The notes: generated by a model from the sequence alone, not told the origin. 64,000 nucleotides of DNA from an uncultured Christensenella sp. (GCA_949287655.1 CASEHD010000010.1:1-64000), one strand, 5' to 3'; positions 53,239-63,021 are shown, counted from the first letter of the stretch. Numbers and translations are program-made.

Positions 53239-54635
53239 ACAGCGGCACCTCCCTGAGCTTGTTCGCCGACGGAAGGCTCTTGCGGATTCTCTTCCGCCTC
53301 CTCTTCTTCGTCAGGCTCCGCCTTACGCTTCATTGCGTAAAGCGCCGCGTCTTTTTCGCCGTGGAAAGCCATAATCGCTTTGAGAATGATACGCGTGATA
53401 AGCAGCGACGTAAACATAGACAGCAGGATACCGATAAGCAATGTGATACCGAAGCCCTTGATCGTCGAAGCGCCGACGAGCATAAGGACGACCGCACCGA
53501 TTATCGTCGTCACGTTACCGTCGATGATCGCGCCCAGCGAACGCTTGAATCCTTCGTTTACCGACATGCGCATCGACTTGCCTTTTGCGTACTCTTCTTT
53601 TATTCTTTCAAATATTATTACGTTCGCGTCGACCGCCATACCTATACTGAGCAGGATACCCGCGATACCCGAAAGGGTGAGCTGCACCCACGGGAACACC
53701 GCGAGGAAGAACACGTACGTCATCGTGTAATACGCGAGAGCTATGCTTGCCGCAACGCCCATCAGTCTGTATATAGCAATAAGATAGATCGCGATGAGCA
53801 GCAGTCCTACGAGACCCGAGATGACGCCCGCCTTGATAGCGGAGTCGCCGAGCGTCGCGGTAAGAGTGCTGGACTCTCTCATATTAAGCTGCAGCGGGAA
53901 GCTGCCTGCCTGGATCTGAACCGCCAGCTCGTAAGCGTCGTCATAGCTGTAATTACCGCTGATCGAGCACTGACCGCCGGATATCGTTTCGCCGACCGAA
54001 GCGTGCATCACGTATTCGCCGTTGATATAGATGCCGAGGTTCTTGCCGGTAAGATTCGAAGTGATCTCCGCAAACTTGTCCGATCCTGTGCTCGTGAACT
54101 TAAGAGCGACCTCGTAATAACCCGTTTCACTGTTGTACGTAACGCCGGTTTCCGCGATCTCGTCGCCGGTCATCAGCGTTTCGTTGACCGTGTCGGCGTC
54201 AGTATATTCCTTGAATTCAAGGGTGGACGGACGACCGATCAGGTCGAATATCCTTTCGGGGTCGTCAACGTCGGGGACTTCTACTCTTATAGTGTCGCCG
54301 TAAACGCTGACCTGCGCCTCTGTATAGCCCTTGTTAAACAAAAGTGATTCCAGACTTGCTCGCGTGCCTTCGATAGCCATTTCTATCTCCTGCTCGTCGT
54401 TTTCGCCGTCAGTCATACTCTCCGGAAGATTGTCTCTGTCCACTTCATACACCGCGTACGCGCCGCCGCTGAGGTCGAGACCCAGCTTTATGCATTTGGG
54501 GTATGCGATGTAGTTGTAGATACCGAGTTCACCGTTGTCGAGGCTGACGAAAGCGAATACCGCGCCTAATACGATAAGTATGGAAAAAACAGCTAAAATC
54601 ACAATCGGAAGTGCGATTGATTTGCTCTTTATCAC
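53235..54635 (-). CDS. secD: Protein translocase subunit SecD
   Basis: A 466-residue partner of SecF. An N-terminal helix is followed by LGLDLSGGAYAVYEVD (the D1 motif), a P1 head domain, and a helix bundle with GMAVDANVIIFERIKEE, holding the conserved ion-path Asp. A charged tail ends the chain. The start codon is GTG with AGGAGG upstream. Confidence 0.97.
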   Translation of the reverse strand: MIKSKSIALPIVILAVFSILIVLGAVFAFVSLDNGELGIYNYIAYPKCIKLGLDLSGGAYAVYEVDRDNLPESMTDGENDEQEIEMAIEGTRASLESLLFNKGYTEAQVSVYGDTIRVEVPDVDDPERIFDLIGRPSTLEFKEYTDADTVNETLMTGDEIAETGVTYNSETGYYEVALKFTSTGSDKFAEITSNLTGKNLGIYINGEYVMHASVGETISGGQCSISGNYSYDDAYELAVQIQAGSFPLQLNMRESSTLTATLGDSAIKAGVISGLVGLLLIAIYLIAIYRLMGVAASIALAYYTMTYVFFLAVFPWVQLTLSGIAGILLSIGMAVDANVIIFERIKEEYAKGKSMRMSVNEGFKRSLGAIIDGNVTTIIGAVVLMLVGASTIKGFGITLLIGILLSMFTSLLITRIILKAIMAFHGEKDAALYAMKRKAEPDEEEEAEENPQEPSVGEQAQGGAAV

Positions 54636-54670
54636 CTTACTTGCCTCCTGAAATTAGTCCTACTTCAATT

Positions 54671-54699
54671 ATTATATATATATAATAAAAATAAGTCAA
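54671..54699 (-). promoter_or_regulatory. secDF promoter
   Basis: TTGACT (54694-54699), 17 bases, TATAAT (54671-54676) on the minus strand; the leader is about 30 bases. Confidence 0.85.
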
Positions 54700-54954
54700 T
54701 AAAAGTTTGATTGTTTTTTTGCGTTTAATACATTTTATCCGCGTCAATTTGCGTTTTTTATCGCGCGCGGGACGGCTGTGACGGATCTCAAAGATATTTA
54801 AAACGGTTTACTTTTCTCCCGCCGCCCCTCTTACGGCGAGAAAACGTCGCGCAACAACGCGCCGGATACGCAATTCTGCCCGCATGCAAAAGACAGGTGC
54901 GCGCTAAATATACTAAAACTCCGGCAAATCGCGCTCAAAACGGCGGTTAAGAGC
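54700..54954. other. Spacer between secD and scfB, nothing assigned
   Basis: About 255 bases of mixed composition with no gene, clear promoter or recognised RNA. It separates the secDF promoter from the scfB terminator. Confidence 0.5.
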
Positions 54955-55000
54955 AAAAAAAGTTCCCCGGCTTTGATGCGCGCATCTCTTGCGGGGGAAG
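54955..55000 (-). terminator. Terminator after scfB
   Basis: An outer stem TTCCCC with GGGGAA encloses a perfect GATGCGCGCATC palindrome and is followed on the minus strand by CTTTTTTT. Confidence 0.85.
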
Positions 55001-55028
55001 AATTTTATCGGTTTTTAATATAGGCGCT

Positions 55029-56393
55029 TTATTCGCCCGCGCCTTCTATCGCGGCTATTGCGAGAGAAAGTTCGAAACGCTTTTTCATCATCGCGCAGCT
55101 TATGTCGTAAGGCTTGTTCATATCGCCCGCGAAATTAAGATTATTCGCGACGCAGCCGCCGCTGCAATAGTATTTTGCGGGACAGTCGGCGCAGTCGGGT
55201 TTATTCGTCACGATGTTGCCGGCAAATATCTCGCTTACCGACAAATCGAAGCCGGCGCCTTCCAGCACGTTGCCCATCTTATACGGCTTTCTTTCGGCAA
55301 ACTGATGACAGGGATATATATCCCCTCTCGGAGTTACAGCGAGGTATTCGCAGCCGCTTCCGCAGCCGGTCAGACGTTTTATCACGCAGGGTCCGCCCTC
55401 CAGATCGTACATAAAGTGGAAGAAATTAAACCACTTGTCCTTTGTCTTACGCCTTTCGATATACGCTGCCGCGAGCTTTTCATACTCTTTGAATATCCTC
55501 GGCAGGTGCTCCTTTCTAATCTGCAAGTCGGGAATATCCGTTACGACCGGCTCCATGGATATCTGATCGAAACCGCAGTCGTTGAGATAGAGTACGTCCT
55601 CGCAGAAATCAAGGTTCTTAGCGGTAAACGTGCCGCGTACGTAATACGACTTGTCGCCCCGTATCTTGCGGAATTCGAGCGCGTTGTTTAAAATCAGATC
55701 GAACGCGTCCGCGCCGCCGGGGGTCTTTCTTACCGCGTTGTGTATCTCCCGCCTGCCGTCGATGCTTAACACGACGTTGTACATATTGTCGTTGAGCCAT
55801 TTGCGGTTTTCTTCGTTCAGCAGCACGCAGTTGGTCGTCATCGTAAACGAAAAAGTCTTGCCGGTCGACGCTTCGAGAGAACGCGCGTATTCCACGACCG
55901 CCTTGACCGTGGTCATGTTCATAAGCGGTTCGCCGCCGAAAAAGTCTATCTCCAAACTCTTTCTCTTTCCGCTGTTCGCGATAAGGAAATCCACCGCGCG
56001 TAAGCCGACCTCTGCCGGCATATGCGCCTTGTCCGCGGTGCGGTAAGTGCCTTCGTCTGCAAAGCAGTAACGGCAGCGCAGATTGCAGTCGTGACAGATG
56101 TGAAGGCAAAGAGCCTTTATCTCCCCCGTCCTCTTCTTCTTTTGCGTGACCGTGCAGGGACTGTCGAAAACGCCCTGCTCTTTGAGTTCGTCCAGCTCTG
56201 CGTTTATCTCTGACTTTTCAGCCGGAGAAAGGGCGTTGAGATCCGCCGCCTCGGAGCCTTCAAAAGGCAGACCGAGCCGTTCTTTTATGCATAAAAAAGT
56301 GACATAATCCACATTGTGCAGACTGCCACTTTCACTGTCGAAGGCAAAATAATGCGTTTTGCCCCCGTAGGTAAAGCCGAAAGGATGAGTCAT
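55029..56393 (-). CDS. scfB: Radical SAM/SPASM thioether maturase of the SCIFF peptide
   Basis: A 454-residue radical SAM enzyme that makes sulfur-to-carbon thioether links in the ScfA peptide. The cluster motif CxxxCxxC is in ICHDCNLRCRYCFADEG (about 100-117). FFGGEPLMN and the following TTNCVLL are SAM-site parts. The SPASM region binds two more clusters: CVIKRLTGCGSGCEYLAV, CHQFAER, CADCPAKYYCSGGC. It starts 10 bases after the peptide gene with AGAGGATG upstream. Confidence 0.97.
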   Translation of the reverse strand: MTHPFGFTYGGKTHYFAFDSESGSLHNVDYVTFLCIKERLGLPFEGSEAADLNALSPAEKSEINAELDELKEQGVFDSPCTVTQKKKRTGEIKALCLHICHDCNLRCRYCFADEGTYRTADKAHMPAEVGLRAVDFLIANSGKRKSLEIDFFGGEPLMNMTTVKAVVEYARSLEASTGKTFSFTMTTNCVLLNEENRKWLNDNMYNVVLSIDGRREIHNAVRKTPGGADAFDLILNNALEFRKIRGDKSYYVRGTFTAKNLDFCEDVLYLNDCGFDQISMEPVVTDIPDLQIRKEHLPRIFKEYEKLAAAYIERRKTKDKWFNFFHFMYDLEGGPCVIKRLTGCGSGCEYLAVTPRGDIYPCHQFAERKPYKMGNVLEGAGFDLSVSEIFAGNIVTNKPDCADCPAKYYCSGGCVANNLNFAGDMNKPYDISCAMMKKRFELSLAIAAIEGAGE

Positions 56394-56402
56394 CTCATCC
56401 TC

Positions 56403-56576
56403 TTACAGCAAAGGTTTTTTGACGGTGTTTACTTTTTCGTCTCTGTTCTTGCAGCTCTGATTGCCGACGGTGCAGCTGGTCTTGCATGCGCTCTGGCAGC
56501 TGGACTGACATTCGCCGCAACCGATGTTGCCGCTCTTCTTCATGCCGTTTACGGCGATACTGTTGATATGTTTCAT
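56403..56576 (-). CDS. scfA: SCIFF ranthipeptide precursor
   Basis: A 57-residue precursor. Its six cysteines (C20, C23, C27, C31, C35, C42) have the spacing of the six-Cys-in-forty-five family, with GCGECQSSCQSACKTSC in the core. GGAGG stands seven bases before the ATG. The thioether-bridged product is nearly universal in Clostridia; its role is unsettled (quorum or metabolic signalling has been proposed). It is followed directly by its maturase. Confidence 0.97.
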   Translation of the reverse strand: MKHINSIAVNGMKKSGNIGCGECQSSCQSACKTSCTVGNQSCKNRDEKVNTVKKPLL

Positions 56577-56606
56577 AACAACCTCCGAAGTTTTTATTCT
56601 GAATTT

Positions 56607-56635
56607 ATTTTAATATATATCGCGCGATAAATCAA
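56607..56635 (-). promoter_or_regulatory. scfAB promoter
   Basis: TTGATT (56630-56635), 17 bases, TAAAAT (56607-56612) on the minus strand, about 30 bases before the scfA ATG. Confidence 0.8.
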
Positions 56636-56783
56636 GTATTATCCGAAAATAAAGATATTTTTTGTCGCATTACCGAATGTTTGTTCCGCGGCAACATATT
56701 CGCGCCTCTCGGTTCATATCCTTAAATTGCCGGACGCGCAAAAACGCAGGTTTAGAAAATGCCGCGCGGCACAGGAGGTAAAA

Positions 56784-57176
56784 ATGGAAAAAATCGGATT
56801 TTCAAAATATGACGCGCTGGATATCGTAAGAAGCGCGCTTTTCGCGATCATATTGTCAATACTTCTGGTGACCGCGTTCGCGATCGTCGCAAAATTCGCA
56901 AATATCGCGGAAAACGTGATCGAGCCTGTAAATATCGCGATAAAGATTTTGTCGGTGGCGGCGGGTTGTCTGATCGGAGTAAGACACGACAACGGCGGAC
57001 TCATAAAAGGCATTGCCGTAGGCCTCCTCTATGCGGGACTTACCTACCTTATTTTCGCGACCGTCTGCGGCGATTTCACGCAAAACCCGATGACCGTCTA
57101 CGACGCGCTCGCTTGTATCGTCGCGGGGATCCTCAGCGGTATTCTCTCCGTTAACGTAAAGAAAAAGAAAGCTTGA
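56784..57176 (+). CDS. TIGR04086-family membrane protein
   Basis: A 130-residue protein with four membrane helices (about 16-40, 50-66, 74-92, 103-122) and a basic tail. It matches the TIGR04086 family, small membrane proteins of unknown function usually found between yajC and the SCIFF genes. The start is ATG 56784 behind AGGAGGT. Its place is conserved but its strand is reversed relative to both neighbours. Confidence 0.82.
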   Translation: MEKIGFSKYDALDIVRSALFAIILSILLVTAFAIVAKFANIAENVIEPVNIAIKILSVAAGCLIGVRHDNGGLIKGIAVGLLYAGLTYLIFATVCGDFTQNPMTVYDALACIVAGILSGILSVNVKKKKA

Positions 57177-57283
57177 CCGCAACGCTTTTTCCGACGTCTT
57201 TCCTTTCTCGTGTTTTATACGAACGGCATAAGGCGGAAGGATGAAAACCGGCTTTCGGTATTGTCCGCTCACGGTATGCGAAT

Positions 57284-57313
57284 AAAAAAACGCGGAGACT
57301 TCTCCGCGTTTTC
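57284..57313. terminator. Bidirectional terminator between the TIGR04086 gene and yajC
   Basis: An 8 bp stem CGCGGAGA with TCTCCGCG. T7 follows on the minus strand and TTTT on the plus strand. The two genes converge here. Confidence 0.9.
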
Positions 57314-57333
57314 CGTTTACATTAATTCGTTTG

Positions 57334-57945
57334 TCAGAACTTGAGGTCGTTGACGTCGGCGTCGATGCCGGTAACGTTGGATCTTTCGCTCTGTTCGTCG
57401 ACTGCCGCCGCGCTTTCGTCTGCGCCGGTTTCTGTCGCTTCTGAATTTTCCTGAGCTTCGGCTTTTTCCTGTGCCTTAGCGCTCTTCTTCTTTTTCTTGG
57501 CAGCCTTCTTTTCAGCCGCCTGAGCGTCCTCAACTACGTCGTCAGCCGCAACGGGAGCGTTGTTTTCAGCGGAAACCACGGTAGCGTTTTCTCCGTTCTC
57601 GGGAGCCGCCTGACCCTCGGCAGCGGGATTGATGACGGTGTAAACCGCGCCCTTGTCTATCGTGACCAGAGTGCTGCCGTCGACGTTGGCGCTGATATCG
57701 ATAATAAACGTGCCCTGAGAGTTGTCTATCATTTTGATTATGCCGACAAAGCCGCCGATCGTCTTGATCTTTGTGCCGACTTTAATACCCGCCATCATTT
57801 CCTGCGCTTTCTTCTGTCTCTTTTTCTGCGGAATGATGGAAAGCAACATCGTAGCTACGAGCATAACGCCGAGCACGACGAGGATTATCCAGCTGCTACC
57901 GTTACCGCCGGATGAGTCTTCAGCAAGTAAAAACAAATTTGTCAT
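57334..57945 (-). CDS. yajC: Preprotein translocase subunit YajC with long acidic tail
   Basis: A 203-residue protein. The YajC core is at 1-108: a membrane helix (about 19-38), IIPQKKRQKKAQEMMAGIK, and GTKIKTIGGFVGII. YajC joins SecDF. The last ~95 residues are an Ala/Glu/Lys-rich low-complexity tail, so the protein is about twice the usual length. AAAGGAG precedes the ATG. Confidence 0.94.
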   Translation of the reverse strand: MTNLFLLAEDSSGGNGSSWIILVVLGVMLVATMLLSIIPQKKRQKKAQEMMAGIKVGTKIKTIGGFVGIIKMIDNSQGTFIIDISANVDGSTLVTIDKGAVYTVINPAAEGQAAPENGENATVVSAENNAPVAADDVVEDAQAAEKKAAKKKKKSAKAQEKAEAQENSEATETGADESAAAVDEQSERSNVTGIDADVNDLKF

Positions 57946-58102
57946 TATTATTCTCCTTTCGGGTTTTGAGCAACAAAACCTTTGTTTACGTATATCTTAT
58001 AATATAGAAATTCTTAACAAATAGCAACTCATTTTTACTTAGTCATTGTAAATTTTTGCTTAAAACGAGCCCTGATTGTCGAAAAGCGGCGTTTAATTAA
58101 GC

Positions 58103-59224
58103 TTATATCTTCTTTTCCCACGCGTATTTTGATTTGAAGTCCTCATAAAAATCCGCAAACTCGTCGCGGCGGATAGCGTCTTTCATATCTTGCGTAAGCT
58201 TTACCAAAAAACGTATGTTGTGCATGGACAAAAGCTCTCCGCCGAGTATCTCGTCGCTGTTTATAAGGTGTCTTAAATACGCCCTGGAAAAGTTGCGGCA
58301 GCAGTAGCAGTCGCAGTCCTCTTCGATCGGCGAAAAGTCCTCTTTATACTTTGCGTTTCTCAAAGTCATATTGCCCTTTCTCGTAAACGCCATGCCGTTT
58401 CTGGCAATACGGGTCGGCAGAACACAGTCAAACATGTCGATCCCCCGCATCACTCCTTCGACCAGACAGTCCGGACTTCCCACGCCCATAAGGTAGCGCG
58501 GCTGATCCTCAGGATAATACGGTCTTATACGGTCGAGCATCCTGTACATCACCTCTTTGGGCTCGCCGACCGAAAGCCCGCCGATCGCCATGCCGCATTT
58601 CGCGTATTCAGCGGTGCGCTTTGCGCTTTCGACGCGCAGATCCTCGTACATATTGCCTTGAACGATGGGGAAAAGCATCTGCCTGTCCCAGTCGGTATGC
58701 GCCTTAACGCACCTGTCCAGCCAGCGCAGAGTGCGTTCCATCGCCGTTTTCGACTTGCGGTAATCGGTCGCCGCCGCGGTACACTCGTCGAACGCCATGA
58801 TAATATCCGCGCCCAAAGCGTTCTGCACGTGAACGGCGTCCTCGGGCGTAAGCTGATGACGGCTTCCGTCGATATACGAGCCGAACGTAACTCCGTCTTC
58901 GGTTATCTTTCTCAACTTTGAAAGCGAAAAGACCTGAAACCCGCCGCTGTCGGTAAGTATCGGCTTATTCCAGTTCATAAACTTGTGCAGACCGCCCGCC
59001 TTTTCGACCAGTTCGTGACCGGGTCTGAGATAAAGATGGTAGGTATTTGAAAGCACGATGCTCGCACCCGTCGCCTCGACCGCTTCCGGAGTAAGGCTTT
59101 TTACCGTCGCGTTGGTTCCGACCGGCATGAAAACCGGGGTCTCTACCACGCCGTGCGGAGTGGTCAGCCTTCCTATCCTTGCGCCCGTATGCTTATCTAC
59201 TTTTACAACTTCGTATGAAAACAT
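58103..59224 (-). CDS. tgt: tRNA-guanine transglycosylase
   Basis: A 373-residue enzyme that swaps G34 for preQ1 in tRNAs with GUN anticodons. The TIM barrel has [15 protein letters not shown] residues (the catalytic base Asp), and [13 protein letters not shown] with the nucleophile region. The zinc site is [16 protein letters not shown] plus the following His. GGGAGA precedes the ATG. It works with QueA, two genes upstream, in queuosine synthesis. Confidence 0.98.
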   Translation of the reverse strand: MFSYEVVKVDKHTGARIGRLTTPHGVVETPVFMPVGTNATVKSLTPEAVEATGASIVLSNTYHLYLRPGHELVEKAGGLHKFMNWNKPILTDSGGFQVFSLSKLRKITEDGVTFGSYIDGSRHQLTPEDAVHVQNALGADIIMAFDECTAAATDYRKSKTAMERTLRWLDRCVKAHTDWDRQMLFPIVQGNMYEDLRVESAKRTAEYAKCGMAIGGLSVGEPKEVMYRMLDRIRPYYPEDQPRYLMGVGSPDCLVEGVMRGIDMFDCVLPTRIARNGMAFTRKGNMTLRNAKYKEDFSPIEEDCDCYCCRNFSRAYLRHLINSDEILGGELLSMHNIRFLVKLTQDMKDAIRRDEFADFYEDFKSKYAWEKKI

Positions 59225-59329
59225 ATATCTCCCGTATGAAGGTATTTATCTTATATTTTTTGCACCCGTGTGCATTAACCGCAATTTTTCTTTACTTGTC
59301 GCCCCGACGTGATTCAACTCTCCGCACTT

Positions 59330-60180
59330 ATGCGCCGCTTATGCACTTTCAGTACTTGGGGCTTTCATTATCCGAAAGCGCAGAAGCAAGCAGGCGCGGA
59401 GCGCGCAGCTATCCTGCTATCCTCTTTCCTTTGAGTGCGAAGAAGCGAGCAGACCGCGAAGCGCGCATCTATCCTGTTATTCTCTTTCCTTTGAGTGCGA
59501 AGAAGCGAGCAGACCGCAAAGCGCGCGGCATTTACCCTCTTTCCACTTTCCTTTGAGTGCGAAGAAGCAAGCAGACCGCGAAGCGCGCATCTATCCTGCT
59601 ATCCTCTTTCCTTTGAGTGCGAAGAAGCAAGCAGACCGCGAAGCCAAGGGAGCGTACTTATCGCGTACGTGACCGCAGACAAAACGCAAGTGCGACAAAG
59701 GTATGCGCCGCTTATTCACGCTCAAAGCAAGGGAGCGTACTTATCGCGTACGCGTGACCGCAGACAAAACGCAAGTGCGACAAAGGTATGCGCCGCTTAT
59801 TCACTCTCAAAGCAAGGGAGCGTACTTATCGCGTACGTGACCCAAGGAAAACGCAAGCGTGACAAAGAAATGCGCAGCTTATGCACTTTCAGTACTTCGG
59901 GGCTTTCATTATCCGAAAGCGCAGAAGCAAGCAGGTCGAGGAACGCGCGGCTTTACCCGAAGGGAGCTTACTAAGCGTAAGTGACCGAGGGAAAACGCAA
60001 GCGTGACAAAGAGATGCGCAGCTTATGCACTTTCAGTACTTCGGGGCTTTCATTATCCGAAAGCGCAGAAGCAAGCAAGACAAGGAGAGCGAGCATTTAC
60101 CGCCGGGGAGCGTACTTTTCGTACGTGACCCAAGGAAAGCGGAGCTCGACACAGTATTGCGCCGCTTATGCACTTTCAGA
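59330..60180. repeat. Island of interleaved hairpin repeats between queA and tgt
   Basis: Three repeat families. A: four tandem ~60 bp units at 59409-59645, core GAGTGCGAAGAAGC. B: five units with GGGAGCGTAC hairpins starting near 59648, 59731, 59816, 59962 and 60106. C: three ~62 bp imperfect palindromes at 59331-59393, 59871-59934 and 60015-60077, plus a half copy at 60157-60180. B units are spaced 83-85 bases, or 144-146 when a C unit is between. Frames through it are repetitive and not gene-like. The right end enters the 3' end of queA. Confidence 0.88.
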
Positions 60181-61219
60181 TAATGAAAGTGGAATCGCCG
60201 AACGAGAAGAACCTATACCCCTCTCTCACCGCCACATCATACATTTTAAGCGCGTTTTCTCTGCCCATAAACGCGCTGACGAGCATGAGTAAAGTCGACT
60301 GCGGAAGATGAAAATTGGTTATCAACGCGTCGACGGCTTTGAACTTATAGCCGGGATATATGAATATCTCGGTATCTCCCGAACAAGCGGTCACGGTACC
60401 GTCCTCATCGGCTATGCTTTCGAGCACGCGGACGGACGTGGTGCCGACGCAGATGACGCGTCTGCCCTCTTTTTTCGCGCGGGTAATTATCCCGGCGTTC
60501 CGCTCGTCCACGCGGTAATATTCGCTGTGCATCTTATGGTCGAGCACGTTTTCTTCTTTTACCGGTCTGAAGGTGCCGAGCCCGACATGCAGAAGGACGC
60601 GGGCGATCTGCACGCCCTTTGCGGATATCTTATCGAGGAGCTCAGGCGTAAAATGCAGACCCGCGGTGGGCGCAGCCGCCGAACCGGTGGTCTTGCAGTA
60701 TACGGTCTGGTATCTGTTTTTGTCCTCGAGTTTTTTTGTGATATAAGGCGGAAGCGGCATATTGCCTATCTCGTCGAGGATATCTTCGAACACGCCGTCG
60801 AAGGTAAACTTTATATCCCTTAAACCTTCCTCTTTATATTTTACGACCTCGCCCGAAAGCCTGTCCGAAAAATAAAGCTTTGTGCCCACGCGCATCTTTT
60901 TCGCGGGTCGGGTTATGCACTCCCATGTCGTATAATCGAGACGCTTTAAAAGCAGCACTTCGCACTCTCCGTCGCCGAGCGTACCGTCTGCGAGCGCGCG
61001 TTTTGCGAATATCCTAGCAGGTATCACCTTTGTGTCGTTGATGACGAGTACGTCGCTCTCTTTCAGGTAGTCGACGATATCGCGGAATATCCTGTGCTCT
61101 ATGCTGCCGTCCGCCCTGTTGTAGACCAAAAGCCGCGAAGAATCGCGCGGCTCTGCGGGGGTCTGCGCTATCAGCTCTTTGGGGAGATAATAGTCGAAAT
61201 CGGTTGTTTTCATCGTCAT
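60176..61219 (-). CDS. queA: S-adenosylmethionine:tRNA ribosyltransferase-isomerase
   Basis: A 347-residue QueA, which adds the cyclopentene-ring precursor from SAM to preQ1 in tRNA, giving epoxyqueuosine. Typical are [28 protein letters not shown] N-terminus, [28 protein letters not shown] and [18 protein letters not shown]. Its last codons and stop lie inside the terminal unit of the repeat island (CACTTTC/GAAAGTG hairpin). It overlaps ruvB by 4 bases. Confidence 0.97.
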   Translation of the reverse strand: MTMKTTDFDYYLPKELIAQTPAEPRDSSRLLVYNRADGSIEHRIFRDIVDYLKESDVLVINDTKVIPARIFAKRALADGTLGDGECEVLLLKRLDYTTWECITRPAKKMRVGTKLYFSDRLSGEVVKYKEEGLRDIKFTFDGVFEDILDEIGNMPLPPYITKKLEDKNRYQTVYCKTTGSAAAPTAGLHFTPELLDKISAKGVQIARVLLHVGLGTFRPVKEENVLDHKMHSEYYRVDERNAGIITRAKKEGRRVICVGTTSVRVLESIADEDGTVTACSGDTEIFIYPGYKFKAVDALITNFHLPQSTLLMLVSAFMGRENALKMYDVAVREGYRFFSFGDSTFII

Positions 61220-62286
61220 TTGTCGTCGTCTCCCGTTTCAAGCACGTCGAGTATGCTCATCTGTCTGACAGCGCTTTGCGGAACTTTGAGCCCGAGGTGT
61301 TCGTATGCGTCGGGTAAGACTATCCTGCCCCTGGGCGTACGCGCGATAAAAGTTATCTGCATAAGGTAAGGTTCATAGACGTCCTCTATCGTGCCGCTGT
61401 CCTCGCCAACCGCCGCGCTTAACGTATCCAGTCCGACGGGTCCGCCGCCGAATTTGTCGATCATAGTCGTAAGAAGTCTGCGGTCGACGGAATCGAGCCC
61501 CAGCTTGTCTATCTCCATTTTGCCGAGCGCGTGATCCGCGACCTCGTAAGTTATCACGCCTTCGCCTTTGACCTCTGCAAAATCGCGTACGCGTTTAAGT
61601 ATGCGGTTGGCGATACGCGGAGTGCCGCGGCTTCTCTTCGCGATCTCTATCGCGCCGTCCTCCGTAAGTTCAATGCCGAGTATCGTCGCCGAGCGCTTCA
61701 CTATCTGCGCGAGCTGCTCCGGCGTGTACATTTCAAGTCTGCAATTTACGCCGAAACGGTCGCGGAGAGGTCCCGTAAGCATACCCGCCTTGGTCGTCGC
61801 GCCGATGAGCGTAAAATGCGGCAACGAAAGCCTGATGCTCTTCGCGGTCGGTCCTTTGCCGACGATGAAGTCGAGCGCGAAATCTTCCATCGCCGGGTAC
61901 AGCACCTCTTCCACGTTGCGGTTGAGACGGTGTATCTCGTCGATAAAAAGCACGTCGCCTTCGCCGAGGTTGGTGAGTATCGCCGCGAGGTCCGCCGCCT
62001 TTTCTATCGCGGGACCGCTGGTTATCCTTATCTGACTGCCCATCTCGTTGGCGATAATATGCGCAAGCGTTGTCTTGCCGAGTCCCGGAGGACCATACAA
62101 AAGCACGTGGTCGAGCGCTTCTCCTCTCGCCACGGCGGCTTTGATGTATATTTCGAGATTTTCTTTTACCTTATCCTGCCCGACGTAATCTTTCATCGTC
62201 TTAGGGCGCAGATTGTTTTCGTTGTCCGAATCCGAAGCTATCGGCATGGACGACATAAATCTCTCTTCGTCGTCTTCAAAATTCAT
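61216..62286 (-). CDS. ruvB: Holliday junction branch migration helicase RuvB
   Basis: A 356-residue AAA+ motor. Walker A GPPGLGKT is at 65-72, Walker B is [22 protein letters not shown], and the C-terminal winged helix binds DNA ([10 protein letters not shown]). The first ~14 residues may be an extension, with internal ATG codons at 11 and 14. It overlaps ruvA by 4 bases. Confidence 0.98.
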   Translation of the reverse strand: MNFEDDEERFMSSMPIASDSDNENNLRPKTMKDYVGQDKVKENLEIYIKAAVARGEALDHVLLYGPPGLGKTTLAHIIANEMGSQIRITSGPAIEKAADLAAILTNLGEGDVLFIDEIHRLNRNVEEVLYPAMEDFALDFIVGKGPTAKSIRLSLPHFTLIGATTKAGMLTGPLRDRFGVNCRLEMYTPEQLAQIVKRSATILGIELTEDGAIEIAKRSRGTPRIANRILKRVRDFAEVKGEGVITYEVADHALGKMEIDKLGLDSVDRRLLTTMIDKFGGGPVGLDTLSAAVGEDSGTIEDVYEPYLMQITFIARTPRGRIVLPDAYEHLGLKVPQSAVRQMSILDVLETGDDDK

Positions 62287-62885
62287 CTGTCAAAACTCCT
62301 TAAAGCCAGAGTGATGATCTGCTCCAGCTTATCCGTCTTTTTCATCGCCGCAGCGACTGCCGAATACGCGTCCGTCTTAGATATTCCCAGCGAAACGAGC
62401 GCCGCGATCGCGTCCGAAGCCACGCCGCCCTGCCTTTCTTCCTGCGGTGCGAACAGGTCTGAAGAAGCGCCGCCCGCTGAGACCGCGTCCATCTGTTCTC
62501 TCAGCTCTAAGATAATGCGCTCCGCCGTCTTTTTGCCTATGCCTTTGACCTTTGATATCGTCGCCGAGTCGCCGCTGACTATCGCGACCGCGAGAGCGCT
62601 TACGTCAGCGGACGAAAGTATCTGCAACGCCATCTTACCGCCCACTCCGCTGACAGATGTCAGCTTCGCGAACATATTTTTCTCTTCTTTGCTGTAAAAG
62701 CCGAAAAGTCTCACGTCGTCCTGCGTAACGCTCAGCGTCGTGAAAACGGTACATTCAAGACCGATCTTGCCCAGCCTCGTCAGTGCGTTGTTGGACACGA
62801 GGAGTTCATAGCCTACTCCTCCCGCCATGACAACAAGCTTGCCTTCTTCGTAATGTATGACTTTTCCCGTGATACAATAAAACAT
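62283..62885 (-). CDS. ruvA: Holliday junction protein RuvA
   Basis: A 200-residue RuvA started at 62885 ([19 protein letters not shown]); the frame extension to 62921 crosses the promoter and is rejected. An N-terminal OB domain, then helix-hairpin-helix motifs ([14 protein letters not shown] and [19 protein letters not shown]), and a C-terminal RuvB-binding domain after a Ser/Gly/Ala linker. There is no Shine-Dalgarno; the promoter abuts the ATG, so the ruvAB mRNA should be leaderless. Confidence 0.97.
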   Translation of the reverse strand: MFYCITGKVIHYEEGKLVVMAGGVGYELLVSNNALTRLGKIGLECTVFTTLSVTQDDVRLFGFYSKEEKNMFAKLTSVSGVGGKMALQILSSADVSALAVAIVSGDSATISKVKGIGKKTAERIILELREQMDAVSAGGASSDLFAPQEERQGGVASDAIAALVSLGISKTDAYSAVAAAMKKTDKLEQIITLALRSFDR

Positions 62886-62892
62886 ATATATT

Positions 62893-62921
62893 ATTATAAA
62901 GTATGCGCGCTCTTTTGACAA
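62893..62921 (-). promoter_or_regulatory. ruvA promoter, predicted leaderless
   Basis: TTGTCA (62916-62921), 17 bases, TATAAT (62893-62898) on the minus strand. Seven bases separate the -10 box from the ruvA ATG. Confidence 0.82.
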
Positions 62922-63021
62922 CCGTTTGACGGGTAAATTACGCGGCGCAAAGACTGCCCCACGCGCTATACACGCCGTCAGGCTTTCCGGAAGTCGGGAT
63001 CAACCTGAACTCCTCTCCGCA

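Noticed and set aside
59409..59645. Possible CRISPR array
   Set aside because: The whole 60 bp unit repeats; there are no unique spacers between constant repeats and no cas genes nearby.
59179..60292. Three plus-strand frames through the repeat island
   Set aside because: They only translate the tandem repeats (recurring SAKKRADREAR-like words) and have no ribosome sites.
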